Shown piece after piece: positions 23,657 to 31,877 of a stretch of 57,426 nucleotides of DNA (the stretch's first letter is position 1; each line of letters opens with the position of its first letter). Under the pieces are notes generated by a model. It was not told the DNA's origin. It saw nothing but the letters and a program-made list of their open reading frames with translations, and searched no databases. The position numbers were made by a program, and so were the translations under genes. Source of the stretch: Oscillospiraceae bacterium (lineage in GTDB: Bacteria > Bacillota > Clostridia > Oscillospirales > Oscillospiraceae); NCBI GenBank assembly GCA_017432615.1, contig JAFRIV010000046.1, forward strand, positions 1-57,426, in the 5' to 3' direction.

Positions 23657-25192
23657 ATGATCCGGAAAATCTTTATACAGATTACTGTTAGCGTAATAAT
23701 GCTTACGGTAATGATGAACAATATATTTGCTCTGGCTTCGTATGATGACAACTGGATAACTCCACCAGAAGTCGAATATGAAACAGTATGTAATTCTAGA
23801 CAGGAGTTTTATTTCCAGGTTTCTATTCCTGATAATGAGGGAATTGTCTATCAGGTCAAAGTGGTAAAGATAGAAAACAATAATGAGCAACTTGTATTTT
23901 ATGAATATCAAGGCAGAGAAGCAGATGGTTTCAGCCAAGAATTATGGGAGAATTGTGATTTTACAGTAAGAGATTCCGATCTCGTACCTAACAGCTGTTA
24001 TGAAATCATTATAGAATACTGGGATCGTGATGATTTGGATCAGATGGTCTATGAGAACAGGTATCGTTTTCTCACAGCACCTGAAAACAGTATCCTCGGA
24101 AACCGTGTTAGGCTATCAGCACCTGCTTCCGCTTCCCGCAACGCATGTGTCGAGGTAACGGCAACTCTCTCCGGAGTAGTTGGTGAAGTCCAATCTGTTT
24201 CTCTATATAATTTTGAGGGGACTCTGATTGAAACTCTCCTTGGTGGAGCGTATACGAATTATACATTTTCGACAAGAGAAGATTTTGTTTACTGTGTAGT
24301 AACTACTTCGCAGAGTACCTATGTTAGCCAGGCGGTTGAAATCGTGCGAACAACTGAAAACGGGACGATCGGTCCGGTAGTTTTCACGAAAACGGAAGAA
24401 ACGCTTGTCGGGACACTGGGTCTACCTCTCTCCGTCAGCTTTGAGGAAACTCCCGGCGCAGCATGGTACAATTTCGAGGTTTATGACGGTTCGGATGAAT
24501 TTCAGTTTAAAACAGAAGAGATCACTGGTACTACAGTGATCCTCCCTACACAGGACTTGGAAGAAGGAACATATTTCCTTTATGCCTGGGCAGAAGGGCT
24601 CGGCTATGCTTCCGGGTCAGAATCAGTGCTGGAGTTTAAAATAGATGATATTCCTGTTCCGGAGCAGATGCCACCATTAACAATTGAATATTTTCAAATT
24701 CAAAACTATTACGATGGTCTAAGTTTTTCCGTTTCTGTTTCTGACGAATTGTCAATATTAGGAGTCTGTCGTGTTACCGTTTTGCCTGCAGAAGAAGCAT
24801 CAGAAGATCCAATCTATATATCGGAGGAGGAAATCGAGTCTGATAGTTCAGAATACGCTTTCCATATAGATAGTAGCGAACTTGTCCCCGGCACGGTATA
24901 TCGCATCTCTGTTGAGCATTTAAAAGAAGGCTATCTGCCTTGGGAAACGGAAAACTTTGTTGCAGTCATCGATCCTAAAAAAACGTTAACACTTCCGGAA
25001 AGTTTGCTCGAAGTGCAGGAAGAAGCCTTTTCTGGAGTTGATGCACATCTGCTGATTATCCCGGACACTGTTGAGACTATTCAAAGCTGTGCCTTTACAG
25101 ACAGCAGTATTGTTGCAGTAATCTGCCCGGAGCCCTTTGAAATAGCCGACGAGGCCTTTCCCAATCATGATTTCGTGGTTCTGAGACAATGA
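23657..25192 (+). CDS. Secreted protein with beta-sandwich repeats and C-terminal BspA-type LRR module
   Basis: A 511-residue exported protein. Residues 1-27 are a signal peptide (IQITVSVIMLTVMMNNIFALA). The middle (~30-430) has three or four beta-rich units reminiscent of fibronectin or Ig-like domains: FYFQVSIPDNEG, SCYEIIIEYWD and TVYRISVEHLKEGYLP are strand-like segments ending each unit. I cannot assign these to a named family. Residues ~439-511, from KTLTLPESLLEV, are a short BspA-type LRR module (EEAFSGV, IPDTVETIQSCAF, DEAFPNHDF), like three other proteins here. No wall-anchor motif is present. The gene is visibly more AT-rich than its neighbours, especially the downstream transglutaminase-like gene, which suggests transfer or relaxed selection. 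The ribosome binding site is GCAGGAG, 11 bases from the ATG. Confidence 0.75.
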   Translation: MIRKIFIQITVSVIMLTVMMNNIFALASYDDNWITPPEVEYETVCNSRQEFYFQVSIPDNEGIVYQVKVVKIENNNEQLVFYEYQGREADGFSQELWENCDFTVRDSDLVPNSCYEIIIEYWDRDDLDQMVYENRYRFLTAPENSILGNRVRLSAPASASRNACVEVTATLSGVVGEVQSVSLYNFEGTLIETLLGGAYTNYTFSTREDFVYCVVTTSQSTYVSQAVEIVRTTENGTIGPVVFTKTEETLVGTLGLPLSVSFEETPGAAWYNFEVYDGSDEFQFKTEEITGTTVILPTQDLEEGTYFLYAWAEGLGYASGSESVLEFKIDDIPVPEQMPPLTIEYFQIQNYYDGLSFSVSVSDELSILGVCRVTVLPAEEASEDPIYISEEEIESDSSEYAFHIDSSELVPGTVYRISVEHLKEGYLPWETENFVAVIDPKKTLTLPESLLEVQEEAFSGVDAHLLIIPDTVETIQSCAFTDSSIVAVICPEPFEIADEAFPNHDFVVLRQ

Positions 25193-25311
25193 AAGATTTT
25201 TTGGGATGATTATTAATACAGTTTTGCAATAAAATCAATTTGCTGATTCTTTACATTTTTAGGGATCATGCAATATTCAGGTTGCAGCCATTCAAAAAAG
25301 GAGTTTGGGTT

Positions 25312-26823
25312 GTGAAGCGATTTATACTCAGTATATTAATGTTTGTTTTGCTGATAGGAGTGCTGTCTGCTGACGCGTTTGCGGATGCGGAAGGAATGAG
25401 TGCTGAAGAAAGCTCTGTTGTTATGATGTATTCTTCAGCAGGGGATGTTGCAAAGCCGATCCTGACTGCTGACGGCAAAACAGTAACTCAGGTAGAGAAG
25501 TTCGAAGAGATCTATTTGAACCCGCTGTTCCCGCATGAAGAGGGGGAAGGACAGACACAGGTTGAGCTGCCTGCCTTTATCAGTGGGGGTACTCTGCGCG
25601 CAGCAGCCAGATTTGCCTCCGCGGCGATCAACACCAATGAGAGTATGTCGTATGATGAAAGTATCCCGGCATTGCGTTCGGCATTTGTTAACAGGACGAC
25701 GTCTGTTTCTGTGCTGATCAACTGTGGGGCCGGGTCCCTGCCCCCAAAGGAACAGATCCTGGAGGATATCGTTGAGCATACCGGGGTCCCTGAGGAAGGG
25801 GATTATCTGCAGTTCCATTATGCTTCTTTTGGGTTTAGCGGAAGTATTTATACGATCGGTGGGGACAGGTATTATGATCTGATGTTCAAGCTGGCATATT
25901 ATACCAACGCCGAGCAGGAAAATGTCGTTGCAAGCCTGATAAGCGATGCTCTTGCACAGATGGATCTGGGCGATGCTTCCAAGACGGATTATGACCGCTT
26001 CCTGCAGATCTATGAGTATATCGATGACACAGTGACCTATGACTATGATACGCTGAATGATAACTCATATGACCTGAAGTATACGGCCTATGCTGCCATT
26101 TCCAACGGGACGGCGGTGTGCCAGGGCTATGCCAATCTCCTCTACAGGATGTGCCTGACGGTGGGGATCGAGGCCAGGATCGTCTCCGGGGAGGTAGGCG
26201 GTACCGGCCATGCGTGGAATATCGTAAAAGTGGGGAATGCTTTTTATGTGGCGGATGCCACCTGGGATGACAGCCATGGGAATTATGATTACTCTAACTG
26301 CCTGGTCAGCGATGCGGATTGTGAACATCCCGGCTGTATGGATGATCGCAGCGTCAGCATCTGTAATTCCTGCGGGCTTTCGGGAGAGAGCTTTCCCTGC
26401 AGCCCCTATACAAGCGGGGTCACGTTTAATGCGCATACAGAGCCGCTGCATGAGTATGAAATAGGGTCAGATGAAGTCATTTGCACAAAATGCGGGGTGA
26501 GTCGCAGCATCTCCGCCCTTGCTGTTGTCCTTGATCCGGACTTTGTTCTGCCTGCCGGTCTTACCCGGATCGAGGAGAGCGCATTTGAAAACTGTGCATT
26601 CCACTGTGTGGAAGTGCCTAACTTTGTGGAGAATATTGACGGGAGAGCCTTTGCGGACTGCGAACTGCTGCAGAGCGTGCTCTTCCGCAATGAGACGGTC
26701 GAGATTGACGGAGACGCGTTCGCTGAAAGCACGGGGGTTGTGTTCTGTTGCCCGCAGGACAGCACGGCGAAGGCGTATGCGCTGGAACACCAAATTCCGT
26801 ATTATATTCTGCCAATGAATTAG
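25312..26823 (+). CDS. Secreted transglutaminase-like protein with C-terminal BspA-type LRR module
   Basis: A 503-residue exported protein starting at GTG 25312, which has AAGGAG eight bases upstream. The hydrophobic core LSILMFVLLIGVLSADAFA is a signal peptide. Residues ~190-330 form a transglutaminase/protease-like domain with a full triad: Cys270 in TAVCQGYANLLYR, His300 in GTGHAWNIV, and Asp315 in YVADATWDD. Two cysteine pairs (CEHPGC, CNSC) and CTKCG follow, perhaps structural metal sites. Residues ~407-503, from LDPDFVLPAGL, are the BspA-type LRR module with AFENC and AFADC repeats and an AKAYALEHQIPYY end cap. Bacterial members usually act as peptidases or cross-linkers on the cell surface; which applies is not known. 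It lies 119 bases after a gene with the same module. Confidence 0.85.
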   Translation: MKRFILSILMFVLLIGVLSADAFADAEGMSAEESSVVMMYSSAGDVAKPILTADGKTVTQVEKFEEIYLNPLFPHEEGEGQTQVELPAFISGGTLRAAARFASAAINTNESMSYDESIPALRSAFVNRTTSVSVLINCGAGSLPPKEQILEDIVEHTGVPEEGDYLQFHYASFGFSGSIYTIGGDRYYDLMFKLAYYTNAEQENVVASLISDALAQMDLGDASKTDYDRFLQIYEYIDDTVTYDYDTLNDNSYDLKYTAYAAISNGTAVCQGYANLLYRMCLTVGIEARIVSGEVGGTGHAWNIVKVGNAFYVADATWDDSHGNYDYSNCLVSDADCEHPGCMDDRSVSICNSCGLSGESFPCSPYTSGVTFNAHTEPLHEYEIGSDEVICTKCGVSRSISALAVVLDPDFVLPAGLTRIEESAFENCAFHCVEVPNFVENIDGRAFADCELLQSVLFRNETVEIDGDAFAESTGVVFCCPQDSTAKAYALEHQIPYYILPMN

Positions 26824-26868
26824 TACGGGTACAGGTGAACCCTGCGATTATAAAGGATGAGGAATGAT

Positions 26869-26920
26869 CCAGGGGCTGTGAAGGGAAGAAAACTTCCGAA
26901 CTTCACAGCCCCTGGTTTAT
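26869..26920. terminator. Terminator between convergent genes
   Basis: A perfect 15-bp stem (26869-26883 with 26901-26915, CCAGGGGCTGTGAAG) carries an inner GGAAG/CTTCC stem and ends in TTTATT. It can serve both flanking genes. Confidence 0.8.
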
Positions 26921-26935
26921 TATGGAAATACAGGA

Positions 26936-27628
26936 TCAGGCCGGTTTTTTGGCGAAGAGCACCCGGAAGGAATCCGACAGGTGCTGGTGACGGATCTCCG
27001 TGGCATCAAACCCCACGGTGTGAAAGGCAAACTGCATGATCGGCCCGGCGCCGAAGGCAAAGAGCAGCGTCCCGATTCCCACCGGACCGCCCAGCAGCCA
27101 GCCGATAAAGGTGGCAAGGCTGAGCAGTGCAATGCTTACTGCCCCGATGGGGATTTTTTTTGCGCGTTTGCTGAGACCCACCAGCAAAGTGTCGCGGGGG
27201 CCGCAGCCGAGGGAAGCCGCCATGTACCCGTACTGGGTGTATGCAAGCACGATCAGCCCCACGATCATCATCGGAATCCCGGTAAGAAGGGAACGGCAGG
27301 GAGCCACCACGTGGAGCCTGTTATAGAAGTCAACGGCCTTCCCCACGACGACAGCGTCGATAAACATGGCCAGACCGATGGGCTCCCGCAGGAGGATATC
27401 GATAACGAGGATCACGCAGGAAATGGCAATCGATGCCGAACCGTACAGGATGCCGAGGCTGCCGGACACGCCGAGATTTAAAACATCCCAGGGTCCTGCG
27501 CCGATGTTGGCCTGGATCGTCAGATAAACACCGAAGCCGTTGGCAAACAGGCTGACTGCAGACAGGATACAGTTCGTGAGGATCGCTGCGGGGGTGCTGT
27601 TTTCCCGCAGATCATTTTTAAAAAACAT
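26936..27628 (-). CDS. YczE/YitT-type integral membrane protein
   Basis: A 230-residue protein with five hydrophobic segments. It has the family motif IGAGPWDVLNLGVS near residue 45 and its internal counterpart LGCGPRDTLLVGLS near residue 145, the hallmark of the YczE/YyaS/YitT-like proteins. The repeated GxGPxD motif suggests a two-fold repeat. Function in the family is mostly unknown; YczE of Bacillus subtilis is linked to secondary metabolite production. GGAAGGT precedes the ATG at good spacing. It follows the permease gene on the same strand with a 57-base gap and may be read through from it. Confidence 0.8.
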   Translation of the reverse strand: MFFKNDLRENSTPAAILTNCILSAVSLFANGFGVYLTIQANIGAGPWDVLNLGVSGSLGILYGSASIAISCVILVIDILLREPIGLAMFIDAVVVGKAVDFYNRLHVVAPCRSLLTGIPMMIVGLIVLAYTQYGYMAASLGCGPRDTLLVGLSKRAKKIPIGAVSIALLSLATFIGWLLGGPVGIGTLLFAFGAGPIMQFAFHTVGFDATEIRHQHLSDSFRVLFAKKPA

Positions 27629-27684
27629 ATCGTGTACCTTCCAAAATACAGATCAGGTCGGAGCGAAAGTTCGTGAACCCGGGA

Positions 27685-28959
27685 TCATGACCAGAGCAGC
27701 CAGATCACCAGGGCGCCGGAGAAGGCGGCGATCAGCGTGAAGGGGATACCGATGCGCAGGAAGTCCTTCGTTGCGACTTTGTAGCCTTCCTTCTGCAGGA
27801 TGCCGATGCCCGCGATATTGGCCGAAGCGCCGACAGGCGTGATGTTTCCGCCCAGCGTTGCGCCGATGAGCAGGCCGAAGGCAAAGAGATAGGGCTCCAC
27901 ATGAAGGAGGGAAGCGATGCCGCTGACCACCGGGAGCATGGTGGCGACGTAGGGGATGTTGTCTATAAACGCGCTCAGGAGGACGGATACGCCCACGATC
28001 AGCACATACATGAGCAGGGGAGAGCCGCCGCCCAGTTTCACAAACAGAGCGGCAATGGCATCGATCACCCCGGCCTGGGTGATGCCTTCGATCACCATAA
28101 AGAGTCCTGCCAGAAGCAGCAGCGTCTTGTAGTCAATGGATTTGAAAACACTCTTTACGACCTCGCCCGAGGAATTGCGAAGCGTCTCGTAGAGGATCCC
28201 GATCAGGGCAAGGGCGCAGCAGATGATGCCGTTTGTCAGTTCCGGCTTGTTCTTGAACTGGGAGGCGACGATCAGCAGCACGACTGTGCCGGCCATCAGC
28301 ACGGTGGGGACGTAGTCTGTTACCACGGTCTTCACCTCGGACGTCACCTTTTCCTTTTCCTTGCGGAAGAGCCATAAAAGCACCGGCAGCGTCAGAAAGG
28401 CGCCGATCTCCACGGCTAAGGCGATGCCCGGTCTGCCGTGAAACCAGAAGAAGTCATTGAAGCTCATGTTCATGTAACCCGCCAGCAGGATCGACGTGGT
28501 ATCGCCCACCAGGGTGGCAGCCCCCTGCAGGTTGCTGGAAACGGCGATGGAGATGATCAGGGGGATCGGATTGGTCTTCAGCTGCTTTGCCACGGCAAGC
28601 CCTACCGGGGCGACCATCAGAACGGTTGCCACATTATCGACAAAGGCGGAGATCACACCGGAAAAAACGCTGAGAGCCACTGCTGCCCACTGGATGTTTG
28701 GCACTTTCTGCAGCAGGCCTTCCGCCATGCGGGCGGGCATCCGGCTCTGGATAAAGAGCTCCACAGTGGCCATGGTGCCTGCCAGCATCATCAGGACATT
28801 CCAGTTGATTGCCTTCAGGGCGTCCAGCGGCGGTAAAAGCCGCACGATCATAAACACCCCCGCCGCAGCCAGGGCAATGATCCAGCGGTGCTCCGAGAAG
28901 ATCAGGAGCAGTACATACATGACGGCAAAAAGAGCGATTGCCAGAATCATAGGATCCAT
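27685..28959 (-). CDS. ArsB/NhaD/SLC13-type anion or ion permease
   Basis: A 424-residue transporter with about eleven hydrophobic segments. Each half holds a re-entrant signature: SAFVDNVATVLMVAPVG (residues ~105-121) and SAFIDNIPYVATMLPV. The SSNLQGAATLVGDTTSI and GGNITPVGASANIAGIG loops are typical of the ion transporter superfamily (ArsB, NhaD, CitM). Substrates range from arsenite and carboxylates to sodium; none can be chosen by sequence. The start at 28959 has AAAGGAT nine bases upstream; longer frames would run into the leader. The leader (28976-29142) looks like a manganese-sensing riboswitch with a terminator, so the substrate may be a metal or something linked to metal balance. Confidence 0.87.
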   Translation of the reverse strand: MDPMILAIALFAVMYVLLLIFSEHRWIIALAAAGVFMIVRLLPPLDALKAINWNVLMMLAGTMATVELFIQSRMPARMAEGLLQKVPNIQWAAVALSVFSGVISAFVDNVATVLMVAPVGLAVAKQLKTNPIPLIISIAVSSNLQGAATLVGDTTSILLAGYMNMSFNDFFWFHGRPGIALAVEIGAFLTLPVLLWLFRKEKEKVTSEVKTVVTDYVPTVLMAGTVVLLIVASQFKNKPELTNGIICCALALIGILYETLRNSSGEVVKSVFKSIDYKTLLLLAGLFMVIEGITQAGVIDAIAALFVKLGGGSPLLMYVLIVGVSVLLSAFIDNIPYVATMLPVVSGIASLLHVEPYLFAFGLLIGATLGGNITPVGASANIAGIGILQKEGYKVATKDFLRIGIPFTLIAAFSGALVIWLLWS

Positions 28960-28975
28960 TGTGAACCATCCTTTC

Positions 28976-29006
28976 AAAAAACAGGTATGGCCATGCCATA
29001 CCTGTG
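28976..29006 (-). terminator. Intrinsic terminator in the permease leader
   Basis: On the minus strand ACAGGTATGGC pairs perfectly with GCCATACCTGT around an ATG loop, followed by TTTTTT. It ends only ~16 bases before the start codon and just before the ribosome binding site, so it must be regulated rather than constitutive. Confidence 0.85.
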
Positions 29007-29038
29007 TGGATTGCTGTTCTCTCATGGTTGGCAAAGCC

Positions 29039-29142
29039 TCGCATGAGTCTCACTTTTTAAAGCAAGCCAGGCCGCATGGCCGAGATTGTTGACTTGCTGC
29101 GCACGAAATGTGCCGCGCTAGTTACTCCCTCAATTGATGCGC
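29039..29142 (-). ncRNA. yybP-ykoY (Mn2+) riboswitch-like aptamer
   Basis: Minus-strand order of parts: a possible P1 half (CGCA, TGAG), GAGGGAGTAACTAGC resembling the conserved GGGGAGUAGC, a short GCGCGGCAC hairpin, then GCAAGTCAACAATCTC and TGGCTTGC forming a stem with an internal loop and a GGCC-ATGC-GGCC tip. AAGTGAGACTCATGCG follows, resembling the conserved GCAAGACC element merging into the P1 closing strand. These parts match the manganese-sensing yybP-ykoY class, which usually turns on metal exporters. The match is by eye; a covariance search is needed. Confidence 0.6.
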
Positions 29143-29145
29143 CTC

Positions 29146-29174
29146 AGTTTAGCCTATTCAGACTCAATTGTCAA
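29146..29174 (-). promoter_or_regulatory. Promoter of the riboswitch-permease unit
   Basis: Minus-strand TTGACA (29169-29174) and TAAACT (29146-29151) are 17 bases apart; transcription would start at the first base of the aptamer. Confidence 0.65.
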
Positions 29175-29203
29175 GCAAAAGAATTGCTGAAAAACCGTGG
29201 ATT

Positions 29204-30835
29204 TTAAACACCGTCATAATAACCGTCTGTTTTCGCCCGGCGCTTATCTTCATACATGGCGGAATCCGCCCGCAGGACCACATCGTTTGCCGTATGATCG
29301 ACGGAAGGGTCAAAAACAGCGGTGCCGACGGCAAGATCCGCTATATGCCAGGGAGACTCGCCGGAATGCTGCTGCTGTTCACTGCTGTTACGGAAGTGCT
29401 GCAGCAGTTCTTCCCGTCGGTTGAAATCCTCACCGGTAAGGATCGCGGCAAACTCATCCCCGCCGAGGCGGAACACAGGGCTGTGCTGGAAGGTGTGGCA
29501 GATCAGCCGGCAGGAGTTTTTCAGATAGAGATCGCCTTTGTCGTGACCGTACCGGTCGTTGATCTCCTTGAGACTGTTGCAGTCAAAGAAGCAGACGGCA
29601 AAATCCGTCTCTCCCCGGGGGATCCCTTCATTCAGCCGGTCGATCATAATATCGAATGCGGCCTTGTTTCGTACATGCGTCAGGGCATCCACATATACCT
29701 TGCTGCTCAGGTCCCGGATCGTATCTTTCAGATGATCCCGCATCTGGGTGAAAACGCCGGTCAGGATGCCGATCTCATCCTTTCCGTAGTAGTCCAGCAC
29801 AACGCTGTAATCCCCCTCGCACAGTTTCAGGGCAGCATCGGTAAGGCGCTTCAGCGGGGCGGTAAGCCGTGCAGAGAAATAGGCCGTGATAAACATGAAC
29901 AGTGAGAGAAACACAAACATGATCACGATGATGAATGCAACCATCCGGTTGAGCGTTGCATTGATCTCGGAGACCGGGGCAGTCACATAAAGGCGCATGC
30001 CGTTGGAAAGGATCCTGGAAGCGGCAAATTTCTCCACACCGTTGTAGTGGTAACGCAGTTTGTCTGTGCTGCCGGTCTGTCCGGTGCGCTGCAGTTCTTC
30101 ATGAAATGCCACGGAATCCGATCCCAGAGGCGAGGTGGGATGATAAACCATACGCCCGCTCTCGTCCGTAAGGAAGGCATAGCCGGTCTTGTAGACGGTG
30201 AAATTCTCCATCTGGCCGGAAAGAGTGGCATACTCGATGTCGATCCCAATCACGCCCACGAAGGTCCCCTGATAGTAGATCGGGACAACATAGGAGATCA
30301 TCAGCGCCTGAAGATTTTCATTATAATACGGGTCCAGCCATGCCGCCTCTCCTTTATCCCGGGGTATGGAGTACCATCCGACATGAGAGATGTCGTCGTC
30401 GTCAAAGGCGGTCACGTCCGTCAGAACCTGTGGAACAAATTCTGTGTGGCCGAAGCGGGAATACCAGAAGCCGCTTTCCTTTTCGGAAACTTCCGGTGCG
30501 ATACGGTAATAGTAGGTCAGCACGCCGCTGGTGCTGCCGGCAACACTGCTGAAGATCATCTTCACATGGTCGAGATGCTGATGCAGCTGCAGATCGGAAA
30601 GACCTTTCAGATCTTCCGCGGCAAAGGTGGAGACCGTCGTTACAGCCATTTCCACGCTGCTGAGATAGTTTTCCAGCGCCCACTGGACGTTTTCGCAGCG
30701 GGAGGAAAGGATCTGGGCAGAACTCTCTTCTCCGAGCTTCCGTACGGCAATGATCCCCGTGATCCCCACGGCAATCGTGCTGAGGAGCACGGCTACGAGG
30801 GTAAGTGTTGTCAATTGGGTCCGAATGGAACGCAT
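29204..30835 (-). CDS. Membrane-bound diguanylate cyclase (dCache-HAMP-GGDEF)
   Basis: A 543-residue signalling protein. An N-terminal membrane helix (residues ~8-30) is followed by a large extracytoplasmic dCache-type sensor (~35-275, with WYSIPRDKGEAAWLDPYYNE and VGVIGIDIEYATLSGQM). A second membrane helix (~280-305) leads to a HAMP linker (ARLTAPLKRLTDAALKL), then a GGDEF domain (~370-543) with RLGGDEFAA. The active-site motif is intact, so it should make cyclic di-GMP in response to an external small molecule. No RxxD feedback site is visible at the usual five residues before GGDEF. The ATG at 30835 has TAGGAGA about ten bases upstream. Cyclic di-GMP could control adhesion or surface proteins, which this window has in number, but no direct link is shown. 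Confidence 0.92.
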   Translation of the reverse strand: MRSIRTQLTTLTLVAVLLSTIAVGITGIIAVRKLGEESSAQILSSRCENVQWALENYLSSVEMAVTTVSTFAAEDLKGLSDLQLHQHLDHVKMIFSSVAGSTSGVLTYYYRIAPEVSEKESGFWYSRFGHTEFVPQVLTDVTAFDDDDISHVGWYSIPRDKGEAAWLDPYYNENLQALMISYVVPIYYQGTFVGVIGIDIEYATLSGQMENFTVYKTGYAFLTDESGRMVYHPTSPLGSDSVAFHEELQRTGQTGSTDKLRYHYNGVEKFAASRILSNGMRLYVTAPVSEINATLNRMVAFIIVIMFVFLSLFMFITAYFSARLTAPLKRLTDAALKLCEGDYSVVLDYYGKDEIGILTGVFTQMRDHLKDTIRDLSSKVYVDALTHVRNKAAFDIMIDRLNEGIPRGETDFAVCFFDCNSLKEINDRYGHDKGDLYLKNSCRLICHTFQHSPVFRLGGDEFAAILTGEDFNRREELLQHFRNSSEQQQHSGESPWHIADLAVGTAVFDPSVDHTANDVVLRADSAMYEDKRRAKTDGYYDGV

Positions 30836-30859
30836 TTGATCATTCTCCTATAAAATCTC

Positions 30860-30888
30860 TTTATATAATATATATCTGTTATCCGCAA
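30860..30888 (-). promoter_or_regulatory. Possible promoter of the diguanylate cyclase gene
   Basis: Minus-strand TTGCGG (30883-30888) and TATAAA (30860-30865) are 17 bases apart. Confidence 0.45.
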
Positions 30889-30968
30889 ATTACAAGAAAA
30901 AAAGAATCGGACGGGTGGGAAATCGAAAAAAACAGGAGAAAAAGAGGATCTTCCCGCACACAATGGTT

Positions 30969-30997
30969 TTGCAATCTGCCCTGTACTATGCTATAAT
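30969..30997 (+). promoter_or_regulatory. Promoter of the transketolase operon
   Basis: TTGCAA (30969-30974) and TATAAT (30992-30997) are 17 bases apart, 33 bases before the start codon. Confidence 0.65.
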
Positions 30998-31029
30998 ATT
31001 CTATCTTTAAACATAAGAGGTGAATGCTT

Positions 31030-31875
31030 ATGGACCAAATCCAATCCCTGAAGTTAACGGCGGCGAAAGCACGGCTGCTGGCCGTTGACGCCATCCATGA
31101 GGCGAAGTCGGGGCATCCCGGCGGATCGCTGAGCTGTATGGATGCCCTGACGGCACTCTATTTCCATGAAATGAAGATCGACCCTGCAAATCCTGCCTGG
31201 GAAGACAGAGACCGTTTTGTGCTTTCCAAAGGCCACTGCGCCCCGGCGCTTTATGCCGTGCTTGCCCTGCGCGGATATTACCCGGAGGGGGATCTGAAGC
31301 TTTTGCGTTCCATCAAAGGCCATTTCTCCGGCCACCCGGATATGGTGCATATCAAAGGTGTGGATATGTCAACGGGTTCCCTCGGCCAGGGGCTCAGCTG
31401 CGCTGTGGGAATGGCGCTTGCCGCCAGAACGCTGAAGAAGGATTTTCGCACCTATGCCATGTGCGGAGACGGAGAAATCGAAGAAGGACAGATCTGGGAA
31501 GCGGCGATGGCTGCGGCCAAATGGAAGCTCGGCAATCTCTGTGTCTTTCTGGACAACAACGGCCTGCAGATCGACGGGCCGAACGACGTCGTGATGCCGT
31601 CAGCCCCGCTGGACAAAAAGTTTGAAGCCTTCAACTGGAATGTGATCACCATCGACGGGCATGACATCGCACAGATCCTTGACGCCCTGGCAGAAGCCAG
31701 AAAGTGCAGCGAAAAGCCGACCCTGATCCTGATGAAGACGGTCAAGGGGAAGGGTGTTTCCTTTATGGAAGACCAGGTCGGCTGGCACGGTAAGGCCCCG
31801 GATGACGAACAGTTCGCAGCGGCAAAAGCAGAACTGGAAGCTGCCATTGCTGCGCTGGAAGAGAAAGGAGAGTAA
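31030..31875 (+). CDS. Transketolase, N-terminal subunit
   Basis: A 281-residue protein equal to the thiamine-diphosphate-binding N-terminal third of transketolase. It has AIHEAKSGHPGGSLS, SKGHCAPALYAV, STGSLGQGLS, and the ThDP/metal motif GDGEIEEGQIWEAAMAA with NNGLQIDG. In many anaerobic Bacillota transketolase is split into two adjacent genes, whose products together move two-carbon units between pentose-phosphate sugars. I chose the ATG at 31030 because AGAGGTG lies seven bases before it; the ATG at 31024 is too close. The gene for the partner subunit begins two bases after this stop codon, so the two are co-translated. Confidence 0.94.
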   Translation: MDQIQSLKLTAAKARLLAVDAIHEAKSGHPGGSLSCMDALTALYFHEMKIDPANPAWEDRDRFVLSKGHCAPALYAVLALRGYYPEGDLKLLRSIKGHFSGHPDMVHIKGVDMSTGSLGQGLSCAVGMALAARTLKKDFRTYAMCGDGEIEEGQIWEAAMAAAKWKLGNLCVFLDNNGLQIDGPNDVVMPSAPLDKKFEAFNWNVITIDGHDIAQILDALAEARKCSEKPTLILMKTVKGKGVSFMEDQVGWHGKAPDDEQFAAAKAELEAAIAALEEKGE

Positions 31876-31877
31876 TC

